In this document: positions 1 to 6,971 of the stretch, in pieces
How the letters are laid out: each line of letters starts with the position of its first letter
Numbering within the stretch: position 1 is the stretch's first letter
Made by a program: the position numbers and the translations under genes
Notes under the pieces: generated by a model
The model's input: the letters and a program-made list of their open reading frames with translations, nothing else
What the model was told of the DNA's origin: nothing
Databases searched by the model: none
Source of the DNA: Halonatronomonas sp964558325
GTDB lineage: Bacteria; Bacillota; Halanaerobiia; Halanaerobiales; Halarsenatibacteraceae
Assembly (NCBI GenBank): GCA_964558325.1
Contig: CAZLCX010000031.1
Location: forward strand, 1 to 22,704
Direction of reading: 5' to 3'
DNA length: 22,704 nt

Positions 1-62
1 GCCCGAAACTTTGCGCCTCTATCCTTTCGGATTGAGTTGCCCTTTTCTGTCAGGGTGATACT
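1..62 (-). ncRNA. Cyclic-di-GMP-I (GEMM) riboswitch, 3' part outside window
   Basis: Read on the minus strand, the sequence has the core of the GEMM-I aptamer: AGGGCAAC, a short helix ATCC-GAAA-GGAT closed by a GAAA tetraloop, then GAGGCGCAAAG and a following CGGGC. This matches the family pattern GGCAAAC, GAAA-capped P2 helix, GACGCAAAG, then a CGGG-type strand. The second helix (P3) and any expression platform lie to the left of position 1. A strong promoter sits immediately upstream at 79-107, which puts the transcription start about ten bases before the aptamer. The riboswitch therefore begins its own transcript rather than being a tail of the PilZ gene, and it should control a gene beyond the window. 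The identification rests on recognised consensus bases only and the 3' half cannot be checked. Confidence 0.7.
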
Positions 63-78
63 TTATTTGATTAAAATT

Positions 79-107
79 ATTATACCAATTTATAAATATA
101 AATGCAA
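79..107 (-). promoter_or_regulatory. Sigma-A promoter for the riboswitch transcript
   Basis: On the minus strand there is TTGCAT (102-107), a 17-base spacer and TATAAT (79-84). The TG just before the -10 makes it an extended -10 (TGGTATAAT). Transcription should start near position 72, just ahead of the GEMM-like aptamer. Confidence 0.7.
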
Positions 108-122
108 GTAATTTCTGACAAA

Positions 123-908
123 TTAATGGACTATTTTTCTTTCTCCTAATTCCTTTATCAAATCCAGGTTATCTGACTTCTGCTGCAGAAATTTAATTCC
201 TAAAGCGACTCTATCATTAGCTTTTTCTAATTTATTTATTCTAGCAACATTTCCGATTGTTGATATATTATACCTGTCATATTCAATCTTTAAATCTACA
301 TACTTATCTTCATTGATTTCTTCAATCTCATTGCTATCAGTCATTAATAGAACTCCACTTTTACTGATATCGACTGTCCAGCCCTGATTATATTCAACCT
401 GGTCACCGGCTAATAGACTCTTAATATCATCAGCCAGCCTGTACTTAACATCTGTTTTAATCGGATACCTAGGAGCAGATCTCTCCTGCTTCCTAACCAG
501 ATATTCTGGTGATGTAATTATCAAGCCCAGCTTTATATCTTGATCAAAATTTAAGACTTCACTATCAAAATAAAACCGGCCAGCTGGATGGTCTTCTCGG
601 GCAAAACTAACCCTGCAGGAGGCTCTGTAATCATAAAACTTTTCCTCAAATTTATTGCCAGAGAGGACAAGATTTATACTCTTTTTGCTATATGACTTAA
701 TCTTACCCTTACTGAGCCTTGCTGGACCTGAATGTTTAAAATTGAAATCTACTTCTAAATTTCTTTTTAAAAAACTTGCCACTTCATAATAAATTGGCTC
801 AAGCTTACCCTCACATTTTTCACATTCATCATCTATCATTGCAACTTCTAAAGGCGCTGCAGTATAATACTTATTAAAACAATTTTTACATCTAAACCAT
901 GTAGGCAT
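123..908 (-). CDS. Zinc-ribbon PilZ-domain protein, predicted c-di-GMP receptor
   Basis: This 261-residue protein has three parts. Residues 7-32 form a zinc ribbon with two CxxC pairs (C7/C10, C29/C32). Residues about 50-135 form a beta-rich region in the position of a YcgR-N-like domain. Residues about 140-250 are a PilZ domain with both c-di-GMP-binding signatures intact: RSAPR (RxxxR, R143-R147) and DISKSG (DxSxxG, D180-G185). There is no signal peptide, so the protein is cytoplasmic. The start is supported by a G-rich ribosome site seven bases upstream. It is the last gene of the secretin locus, 29 bases after the preceding gene, so it probably couples that system to c-di-GMP levels. The ligand is inferred from intact motifs. 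The partner of the zinc ribbon is unknown. Confidence 0.85.
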   Translation of the reverse strand: MPTWFRCKNCFNKYYTAAPLEVAMIDDECEKCEGKLEPIYYEVASFLKRNLEVDFNFKHSGPARLSKGKIKSYSKKSINLVLSGNKFEEKFYDYRASCRVSFAREDHPAGRFYFDSEVLNFDQDIKLGLIITSPEYLVRKQERSAPRYPIKTDVKYRLADDIKSLLAGDQVEYNQGWTVDISKSGVLLMTDSNEIEEINEDKYVDLKIEYDRYNISTIGNVARINKLEKANDRVALGIKFLQQKSDNLDLIKELGERKIVH

Positions 909-937
909 TTTAATCCCCCCAACTGTATAAATTATAA

Positions 938-1504
938 TTACATCCTGGAAAAAGTAATCTCCAGGGTATCAGAATACTCACCTGCTGCTATCTCAGTCCA
1001 GTCTTCCCCTAATTGCCCTGGCTCTATCTCTGTCAGATCATTTTCTAGCAAATTTGACCAGATTTCAGCCATCTCATCAGTTAAACTTATCATTAAATAT
1101 AGAGCATTAACCCCAGGCTCAAAATAAACTATATCTGGAGCTAGTTCGCCACCAGGCGAGAATTCTTCGTCTCTATAACCATTTTCATATTCGTCATCTT
1201 CTACCCTTAAAATATATTTAAAGTAATTATCTATCTCGCCAAAACCATCGACTGAATTAATCGATACAGTTAAAGCAAGATTAGCCCGGGTTAAAATCCT
1301 GGTCTCGGCAGCAGTATCTGACCCCAAATCTAAGACTAAACTTTCACCCTCCATGATAATTTCATAGAATTCCTGAATGGTTAATGTTATAGTGATCCTG
1401 TCATGATCAAGAACCCTGGAAGTTTCCTCTGCCTGAACCTGCTGAGAAAGCATTCCCAGTAAAAGGATAATTACCAATATTGAAATTCTTTTCATTTTAG
1501 TCAT
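938..1504 (-). CDS. Secreted beta-rich protein of the secretin locus
   Basis: A 188-residue acidic protein with a Sec signal peptide (hydrophobic segment about residues 8-20, cleavage near AQA/AEE). I do not recognise a named family. The mature part alternates hydrophobic and polar residues as in a beta-sandwich and ends with an AAGEYSDTLEITF strand. That ending closely resembles those of the secreted proteins encoded at 6128-6694 and 6972-7970. I chose the ATG at 1504 because GAGGTG lies seven bases upstream. An in-frame GTG at 1519 would overlap this site. The gene sits 25 bases after the secretin-barrel gene and 29 before pilZ. It is likely an extracellular or periplasmic subunit (minor subunit, tip or adaptor) of the same machine. 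That role is inferred from position and shared ending only. Confidence 0.7.
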   Translation of the reverse strand: MTKMKRISILVIILLLGMLSQQVQAEETSRVLDHDRITITLTIQEFYEIIMEGESLVLDLGSDTAAETRILTRANLALTVSINSVDGFGEIDNYFKYILRVEDDEYENGYRDEEFSPGGELAPDIVYFEPGVNALYLMISLTDEMAEIWSNLLENDLTEIEPGQLGEDWTEIAAGEYSDTLEITFSRM

Positions 1505-1529
1505 CTCCACACACCTCACTCAATCCTGA

Positions 1530-3152
1530 TTAAAACTGAAACCTCAACCCAAACAACAATTTATTCAGACCTTCCAGATCACCTGTGGCAGCTACCATTA
1601 AATATGGTAAGCTCTCTAAATTAAGCCCTGTTTCAAATCTAAAGGTATCTTCTCCAAGATTATGCAAATACTTTAAGTTAAATATTAATGGTGCTGGCGT
1701 ATAGCTTATCTCGCCATAACCTGCATAATTTTTTAGTTCAGGCTGGTTAAAGGAAAAGACCACTGGATATAGACCAGCTTTTAGCTTTAAATTCTCAGTA
1801 ATTTCAACTCTATCTACCAGCCCCAATAACCAGCTTAATTGATTGTAATCAGTAATTACTGTTTTTGTATCCAGGGAAAGGCCATTAACGATCGGCAGTC
1901 CAAGTCCAAATTCCAGATATGATAAACCTGACCTGGTTTTAAAATCAACTATATTACCAGTTATTTCGTCCTGAACATGAAAATCAAGATCCAGTCTCAG
2001 TTGATCATCAAATAAAACCTGGAAATATGAGGCTTCTGAATAAGAAGCCCTGGCATTATTCTGGAATATAAGATTATCAATTCCGCCTAAACGGGCCACT
2101 GGTCCATCCTCTGCTGGCGCCGCTGTAATATAGATAGCATATGTTCTTTCCCTATCATATTTATCTTTGCCTATCAGCCTCTCAGCAACTTTTTCTTCGC
2201 TCATCTTCAATAAACCGATTAGCTCTGTTTCTCCGGCTGGCAGCCTGACAGTTGTTGAAAAATCAGTACCAGAACCGACTAAAAACTCTACATCCGTCTC
2301 TATTTCACCACCGCCAGTAATATTATATGGCGTAATTTCAGTAGAAAACTCTATCTCCTGAAGAATCACATCTTCCTGGCCCCAGCTTATAATTTCTTCA
2401 GACATATTCAGGTAACCGGTACTTCCTACTTCAGTAATTAGCGAAGGATTGGCAATACTTAAAGACTCCAGGCTTGTTTCCTGGGCAGTACCTGCCATTC
2501 TCTCAATAATTTCTGAGGTTAAAACTTCCAGGCCACTATCTGAATAAACAAACTGAAAACCATCATCCTCTTCTGAACTAACTGTTAATTCATCTAAACT
2601 TAAATTTTTATCCTTTTCTTCAGTGATATCAATGACAACTAAATCATATTGTATCTGATAAAGATTATCGGCCACATCTATACTGGCCAGTTTTTCTCTG
2701 GCCTCTTTAACATCAACTGAAAGTCCCTGAATTAATAACTTATCTCTTTCTTCAAAAACCTGGACTCTTAAATCATCCGTATCAAGCTCATCAGCAAGTT
2801 CGCCAGCAGAGAGATGTTTAGCCCTGTAAAAGATAGTCTCTGACTTGCTGGCAAATTCAACAGAGTCATGAGAGAATCTACCTATTAAATAATAATTACT
2901 ATGCTCTACTGCCCTGAGACCAGTGTCTGAAAGCAGTTCATCTAATATAGCCAAAAAATCTCTGTCAGTATCAATTTCTTCAGTGATTACACCTTCAGGC
3001 TCTTCAATGAAAACAATATTTTCATCCTTTAAATCAGCAACTTCCTGGATTGCTTTTGAGAGATCTGCCTCATTATATACTAAACCGGCCTGGACTGATC
3101 CAGCTGCCAGGAATATTGCAATAAGCAAAATTAGAACAGTTCTTTTCTTCAT
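1530..3152 (-). CDS. Secretin-like protein with C-terminal predicted beta-barrel
   Basis: A 540-residue protein with signal peptide (1-22, ending VQA). Residues about 25-92 resemble the STN/N0 domain and 105-160 a secretin N1 domain. Residues about 165-345 resemble the secretin core: ANPSLITEVGSTGYL (234-248) matches ANPSIRVSNKETANL in the neighbouring secretin, and VRLPAGETELIGLLKMSEE (302-320) matches its TVRTANEETITMAGMTLDE. The usual final VPxLGxxPxLxxLF segment is missing. In its place residues about 350-540 alternate in the manner of an outer-membrane barrel and end in RFQF with a terminal Phe, a common barrel signature. The gene starts 13 bases after the true secretin gene, with GAGGG seven bases ahead of ATG. 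It is probably an outer-membrane partner pore or anchor. Barrel formation is inferred, not seen. Confidence 0.72.
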   Translation of the reverse strand: MKKRTVLILLIAIFLAAGSVQAGLVYNEADLSKAIQEVADLKDENIVFIEEPEGVITEEIDTDRDFLAILDELLSDTGLRAVEHSNYYLIGRFSHDSVEFASKSETIFYRAKHLSAGELADELDTDDLRVQVFEERDKLLIQGLSVDVKEAREKLASIDVADNLYQIQYDLVVIDITEEKDKNLSLDELTVSSEEDDGFQFVYSDSGLEVLTSEIIERMAGTAQETSLESLSIANPSLITEVGSTGYLNMSEEIISWGQEDVILQEIEFSTEITPYNITGGGEIETDVEFLVGSGTDFSTTVRLPAGETELIGLLKMSEEKVAERLIGKDKYDRERTYAIYITAAPAEDGPVARLGGIDNLIFQNNARASYSEASYFQVLFDDQLRLDLDFHVQDEITGNIVDFKTRSGLSYLEFGLGLPIVNGLSLDTKTVITDYNQLSWLLGLVDRVEITENLKLKAGLYPVVFSFNQPELKNYAGYGEISYTPAPLIFNLKYLHNLGEDTFRFETGLNLESLPYLMVAATGDLEGLNKLLFGLRFQF

Positions 3153-3165
3153 GGCAAATCCCTCA

Positions 3166-4338
3166 CTAATTTATAATCTTTGGTGTTATAAAGATTAACA
3201 TCTCTCTCTCACCCTTTTTCTCTGTCTCTTCTCTAAATAACCAGCGGAGGAGAGGAACATTTCCAAGGCCAGGAACCTGACTCTCATATTCTATAATCTC
3301 ATCCAGGGTCATGCCAGCCATAGTTATAGTCTCCTCATTGGCTGTTCTGACAGTAGATGATAGCTCACTCCTTCTAACAACTAACTGATCTCCTCTTTCC
3401 TCTGTGAAATGGCTGATATCTGGAGATATCTCTATTCTGATATCATCACTGGCTTTAATCTCAGGAGTAACTTCCAGGGCAATACCAACTTCAACTTCTT
3501 CCAGAACATCCTCATCTTCAAGCTCTAAGATTAAAACCCTCTCTTCACCGACAAAAAGATTGGCAGTTTCTTTATTACTAACCCTGATACTTGGATTGGC
3601 AGTTATCTCAGCTTTATCCTGCTGCTCTAAGAGCTTAATCTGAGCCAGTAGCTGACCTGCTGGTCCAGCAGCCTCAAGAGCAAAAATTCCATCATATTCT
3701 ATAGAATAACCTTCCCCTGACCCTGCAGTCGTTAAGCCAAATAAATCCATACCTCGCTCTTCAATTACTTCAGTTGAAACCTCAGTAACCATAACCTCTA
3801 TTAATATCTCAGGCTCTGGATTATCTATTTTTTCTAAATCTTTTTTGAAATTCTCAATAACATTTTCAGGCGCTGTAATTGTCAGCATATCGTCAGCCTC
3901 ATCAGAAGTTCTGATAAAGTCTTCATAATAAGGGGGTAAAATCTGGACTGCATGGTCAGCAGATATATAATCCAGCTTAATTGTTTCAGAGCTGCTAATC
4001 CTTTCGAACACAGGACTGTCAGGGTCTGGAGAGCCGACTATATAAAAATTTTCATCTACTTTCTGATATTCATAACCTCCTGTAAGCAGCATCATATCCA
4101 AAGCTTTTTCAAGAGGAACATCTTTTAAATCAAGGGTTATCCGGCCGACTACAGACTCATCATAGACAATATTCACACCAGTCTGCAGAGCCATTTCATT
4201 TAAGGCCTCCCTGATATCCTCCTCAAAAAAGACAGTGGAAACCAAAGGTTCATCATTTTCTTCAGCTCTGACAGTTGCTGATAACATTAATGTCAAAACC
4301 AATACTGGAATTATTAAATAACTCAATTTCTTGACCAT
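3166..4338 (-). CDS. Short secretin (type II/IV pilus secretin family)
   Basis: This 390-residue protein carries a signal peptide (about 1-25), an STN/N0 domain (about 33-102), one N1 domain (about 118-175) and a full secretin domain (about 178-390). Diagnostic motifs are ANPSIRVSNKETANLFVG (247-264), the VPGLGNVPLLRWLF gate/lip motif (355-368) and the terminal EMLIFITPKI (379-388). Secretins form multimeric gated channels in outer membranes, so the organism should be diderm. It is shorter than classic PilQ or GspD because it has only one N1 repeat. The start lies two bases after the stop of the Ig-domain gene and uses a GAGGAGG site inside that gene's end, so translation is probably coupled. 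No secretion ATPase, inner-membrane platform or prepilin is encoded in the window. Confidence 0.93.
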   Translation of the reverse strand: MVKKLSYLIIPVLVLTLMLSATVRAEENDEPLVSTVFFEEDIREALNEMALQTGVNIVYDESVVGRITLDLKDVPLEKALDMMLLTGGYEYQKVDENFYIVGSPDPDSPVFERISSSETIKLDYISADHAVQILPPYYEDFIRTSDEADDMLTITAPENVIENFKKDLEKIDNPEPEILIEVMVTEVSTEVIEERGMDLFGLTTAGSGEGYSIEYDGIFALEAAGPAGQLLAQIKLLEQQDKAEITANPSIRVSNKETANLFVGEERVLILELEDEDVLEEVEVGIALEVTPEIKASDDIRIEISPDISHFTEERGDQLVVRRSELSSTVRTANEETITMAGMTLDEIIEYESQVPGLGNVPLLRWLFREETEKKGEREMLIFITPKIIN

Positions 4339-4340
4339 AT

Positions 4341-5888
4341 TTATTCCTCCTCAGTTTCAGGTTCATCAATTTCTATCTCAAATTCAGAAACAGATATATC
4401 TTCTCCCTGGTACTGGAGTGTAACCTCAGCCTCATAATTTCCTGGCTCAATATCAGTAAAATAATTCCTCAGGGAGCCATCCATCTCTGGCAGAACTCTA
4501 TCATCTTCATCTGGCATTTCTAAAATCTTAGTATGAATAATTTCATCATCCTGACTTAAATAAACTCTGGCAGTCGGGCTAAAATGCACCTGACCTGTAT
4601 TGGCAAATGTGGAACTTAAAAGCACCTCATCATCAATAGTATCGGCAGTTAAGTCTAAAACTTCACCGCTATATTCTAAGTCATCGCCGATTAAGAATTC
4701 CAGATCAACAACCTCTCTCTGCAGTTCATCGCCTGTCTCTAAGTTAAATGCTTTAACAACAATACGATCATAATAGCCTCCTGCTTCAATTTCTCTAGGA
4801 GCCCTAATAATCGTCACCGGCCTTTCTGAGCGCCTGCCATCAAGCTCAAACTGCTGATCTCCCCTGATCTCTAACTCAAAATTATTAAGTAAGGAATGTG
4901 CATATTCAGATTCTATCTCTTCTGGAGAAATGTCAATCCCGATAGGATCTCCAGTTCTATTTCTAATCTCAATGGTATCTGTATTGGCCCCTCCCCGTCT
5001 AAGTTCTTCTGAGATAAGTACCGGGTCAACTTCAAAATATTTCATGTTTTCTGAGTCAACAAATTCATCACCTATCTCAACAGTCTTTCTTTCTATTAGC
5101 TGACGGCCATCTGCATAGCGGAGGAATAGCTGTAGATCATATGTACCTGCTGCTAAAGCCTCTGTTATTTCGCCACTAAAAATAACCTCTGAGCCAGGAT
5201 ATAAAGTTGTCGCCTCCCTGCCTGCCTGGGCTGCATGCTGACTCCTAATAGGAACTCTCTCTATAAGCTGGCGGGTTTCATCTCTAATTGTTACCTCACC
5301 GGCAGCATCATACATCAGGGCGGAATCATTCTTGATTCTGGAACTAACCCTGGGTGCTGCATCTTCTTCACCAGGTTCAAGATCGAAATCTATTAATTCA
5401 GCTGTCTCCCTTAAACCAGGGGCATCGACATGGATATTAACCCTGACAGCATAACGAACTTTAAAGGTTATACCTTCATCAGCCTCATCAACAGCAGGCT
5501 CAACCATGATGATTGCTGTATGGGAACCAGAAGCATCAAAGGGTACTGAAACTTCACCGGTGACAGTTGTTTCCTCTCCAGGCGGAACAGTTACCTCTTC
5601 TGGTATGTCAAGCCAGTTTAAGACGGCATGTTCTTCCAGGTTGCCTTCTTCAAAAGACAAACCACCTGTTTCCTGTTGTCTGGGATAAAAGAGTTTTAGT
5701 TCAACCTGTTCTTGATTTTCAGGAGGAGTTAGTTCAAGTTCAAATTCTTTTGTTTCTCCTCGTTTCATTTCTAAATCCATAATTAAGGGCTTGACCCCAA
5801 TTGCTTTTATGGAAGGAGATAAGGAAAAAATAAATAAAATTAATAATAATATTATAACAAAATTATTTTTTTTATATACAGAGACCAT
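4341..5888 (-). CDS. Secreted multi-Ig-domain protein, chaperone-like
   Basis: A 515-residue protein with a signal peptide (about 1-29). The rest reads as about four immunoglobulin-like beta-sandwich domains (roughly 31-155, 160-275, 280-400 and 405-510). The first has the pattern GVKPLIMDLEMKRGET, NWLDIP, VTVPPGEETTV and SVPFDASG. This recalls PapD-type fimbrial chaperones and the DUF916 domain of WxL surface proteins. Unlike DUF916 proteins there is no C-terminal membrane anchor; the end is very acidic. It is the first of the three assembly-type genes, ahead of the two secretin-family genes, with an AAGGAGGG site six bases before ATG. A chaperone or scaffold role for the secreted beta-rich proteins is inferred from fold and context. 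It could equally be a structural surface protein. Confidence 0.72.
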   Translation of the reverse strand: MVSVYKKNNFVIILLLILFIFSLSPSIKAIGVKPLIMDLEMKRGETKEFELELTPPENQEQVELKLFYPRQQETGGLSFEEGNLEEHAVLNWLDIPEEVTVPPGEETTVTGEVSVPFDASGSHTAIIMVEPAVDEADEGITFKVRYAVRVNIHVDAPGLRETAELIDFDLEPGEEDAAPRVSSRIKNDSALMYDAAGEVTIRDETRQLIERVPIRSQHAAQAGREATTLYPGSEVIFSGEITEALAAGTYDLQLFLRYADGRQLIERKTVEIGDEFVDSENMKYFEVDPVLISEELRRGGANTDTIEIRNRTGDPIGIDISPEEIESEYAHSLLNNFELEIRGDQQFELDGRRSERPVTIIRAPREIEAGGYYDRIVVKAFNLETGDELQREVVDLEFLIGDDLEYSGEVLDLTADTIDDEVLLSSTFANTGQVHFSPTARVYLSQDDEIIHTKILEMPDEDDRVLPEMDGSLRNYFTDIEPGNYEAEVTLQYQGEDISVSEFEIEIDEPETEEE

Positions 5889-5946
5889 TTAAACCCTCCT
5901 TAATTTACTAATATCCATTATCATCAAAAATTACATTACTATTTTT

Positions 5947-5976
5947 TATATAAACAGACACATTACCTTCTTACAA
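5947..5976 (-). promoter_or_regulatory. Possible internal promoter for the Ig-protein/secretin genes
   Basis: The minus strand has TTGTAA (5971-5976), an 18-base spacer and TATATA (5947-5952). It lies between the palindromic hairpin at 6081-6109 and the Ig-domain gene. It could allow the assembly genes to be expressed apart from the subunit genes, but the match is only moderate. Confidence 0.35.
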
Positions 5977-6080
5977 CTTTTTAAACTTAACTTTCTTCAT
6001 GCAAATAGACATAAAACAAATTTTTATATATAGCAATAAGATACTTTATTTTAAAAAAATACTTTAATTTAAATATTGAA

Positions 6081-6109
6081 TACTGGGATCGAAAATTTCG
6101 ATCCCAGTA
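6081..6109 (-). terminator. Palindromic hairpin between subunit and assembly genes
   Basis: A perfect 29-base inverted repeat has 14-base arms around a single central base, arms beginning TACTGGGATCG. It lies just after the secreted-subunit gene (stop at 6128) and is followed on the minus strand by an AT-rich tract with a run of seven T. It fits an intrinsic terminator, probably leaky, that lets subunits be made in excess over the Ig-domain protein and secretins. The T-run is about 20 bases from the stem, so efficiency is uncertain. Confidence 0.6.
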
Positions 6110-6127
6110 ATTATTAAAAGCTCTCTT

Positions 6128-6694
6128 TTATTGAGCTACTACTGTAAAGGTGAGAGTTCCTTCAAGTGTATCATCGGCTTCAAATTCATACCATTCAACT
6201 GTATCATTTAACTGAACATTCATGCGAGCATCAATTGTACGTTCTCCTGAATCAAATGAATCAAATATTACAGATTTATCTACTCGGCCCTCAATATTAG
6301 TATTTTTAGTTTCATTGATAACATTAGGAGAAATTATCCATTTATCATTTTGAGACTCTCCCCAAAAAACTCTACCTTTTAGCATATCTCCAAAAATATC
6401 TTCAAATTCATAAGATTGTTCAACCATCAAATCAACTGGGGTATTATTAGCAACATAAATACCAAAACTTTCACTGTCATATGGGCTGTCAGTATCCTCT
6501 GCATCCATAAAATTTTCAATTGTCATTGATAATGTTCCTACATTCTCAATATCAAGAATTCCTAGTTCATCTACATCAATATCAATATCCAAAGGATCTG
6601 CCTCCAAAGGTAAAGGCCCCTTTACTGCCATAACCCCTGCACTCATACCAAATACTAACGCCATTGCAATAACCATCACTAATAATTTTTTCAT
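6128..6694 (-). CDS. Secreted beta-rich protein, candidate major subunit
   Basis: A 188-residue acidic protein with a clear signal peptide (about 1-23, ending VMA). I do not recognise a family. The mature protein reads as a beta-sandwich. It starts with acidic strands (DIDIDVDELGILDIENVGTL), contains a VDLMVEQSYEF strand, and ends with DTVEWYEFEADDTLEGTLTFTVVAQ-like strands, so the last strand is hydrophobic and alternating. Length and layout are close to the protein at 938-1504. The ATG at 6694 has GAGGAGG eight bases upstream. A longer in-frame reading upstream would put 19 unlikely residues before the signal peptide. Its place before a strong hairpin suits a gene expressed more highly than those downstream. 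Subunit status is inferred. Confidence 0.68.
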   Translation of the reverse strand: MKKLLVMVIAMALVFGMSAGVMAVKGPLPLEADPLDIDIDVDELGILDIENVGTLSMTIENFMDAEDTDSPYDSESFGIYVANNTPVDLMVEQSYEFEDIFGDMLKGRVFWGESQNDKWIISPNVINETKNTNIEGRVDKSVIFDSFDSGERTIDARMNVQLNDTVEWYEFEADDTLEGTLTFTVVAQ

Positions 6695-6971
6695 TTCATA
6701 ATCCTCCTCATTGGATTTGGGTTTTTGTTTCCCCTTTATGGCCGGTTTCACCTCTAGCTCGCTGCCATCTGTAGGTGACCAGTTTTAGATGACAGATCAT
6801 CGCTTCCAATAAGGGAGGTATCTTGCTTATAAAATGTCTTTCCTCCACAACTTCCCTGCCTGCATTTCCATCCTGATTCATCCCCATTATGAAACTCTTT
6901 TTAACTAGAAGACAGCTCACCTCCTATAATTAAGTACTTTACTTCAAATTTACAACCAACAATAAATCTAT
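6695..6971 (-). promoter_or_regulatory. 277-base leader between two secreted-protein genes
   Basis: This gap is long for the operon. On the minus strand it holds a perfect AGGAGGTGA Shine-Dalgarno-like sequence (near 6916-6924) with no ATG or TTG at a usable distance. It also has a small hairpin GATGA-TCTG-TCATC (near 6788-6801) and complementary pieces CACCT/AGGTG around 6750-6777. A weak TTGTAA-like -35 lies near 6950. An open frame runs through it and stops at the ribosome site of the next gene, but it does not look like a real protein. It is probably a regulatory leader or the remains of a gene. Confidence 0.3.

Noticed and set aside
938..1519. GTG start at 1519 for the secreted protein
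   Set aside because: It would overlap the GAGGTG ribosome site; the ATG at 1504 gives normal spacing and a cleaner signal peptide.
2167..3643. Plus-strand open frames opposite the secretin genes (2167-2361, 2923-3198, 3404-3643)
   Set aside because: They are Ser-rich antisense readings of acidic coding sequence with no ribosome sites.
6708..6920. 70-codon minus-strand open frame before the candidate subunit gene
   Set aside because: Its GTG start overlaps the SD sequence, it is basic and random-looking unlike the acidic neighbours, and no domain is visible. Kept only as part of the leader description.
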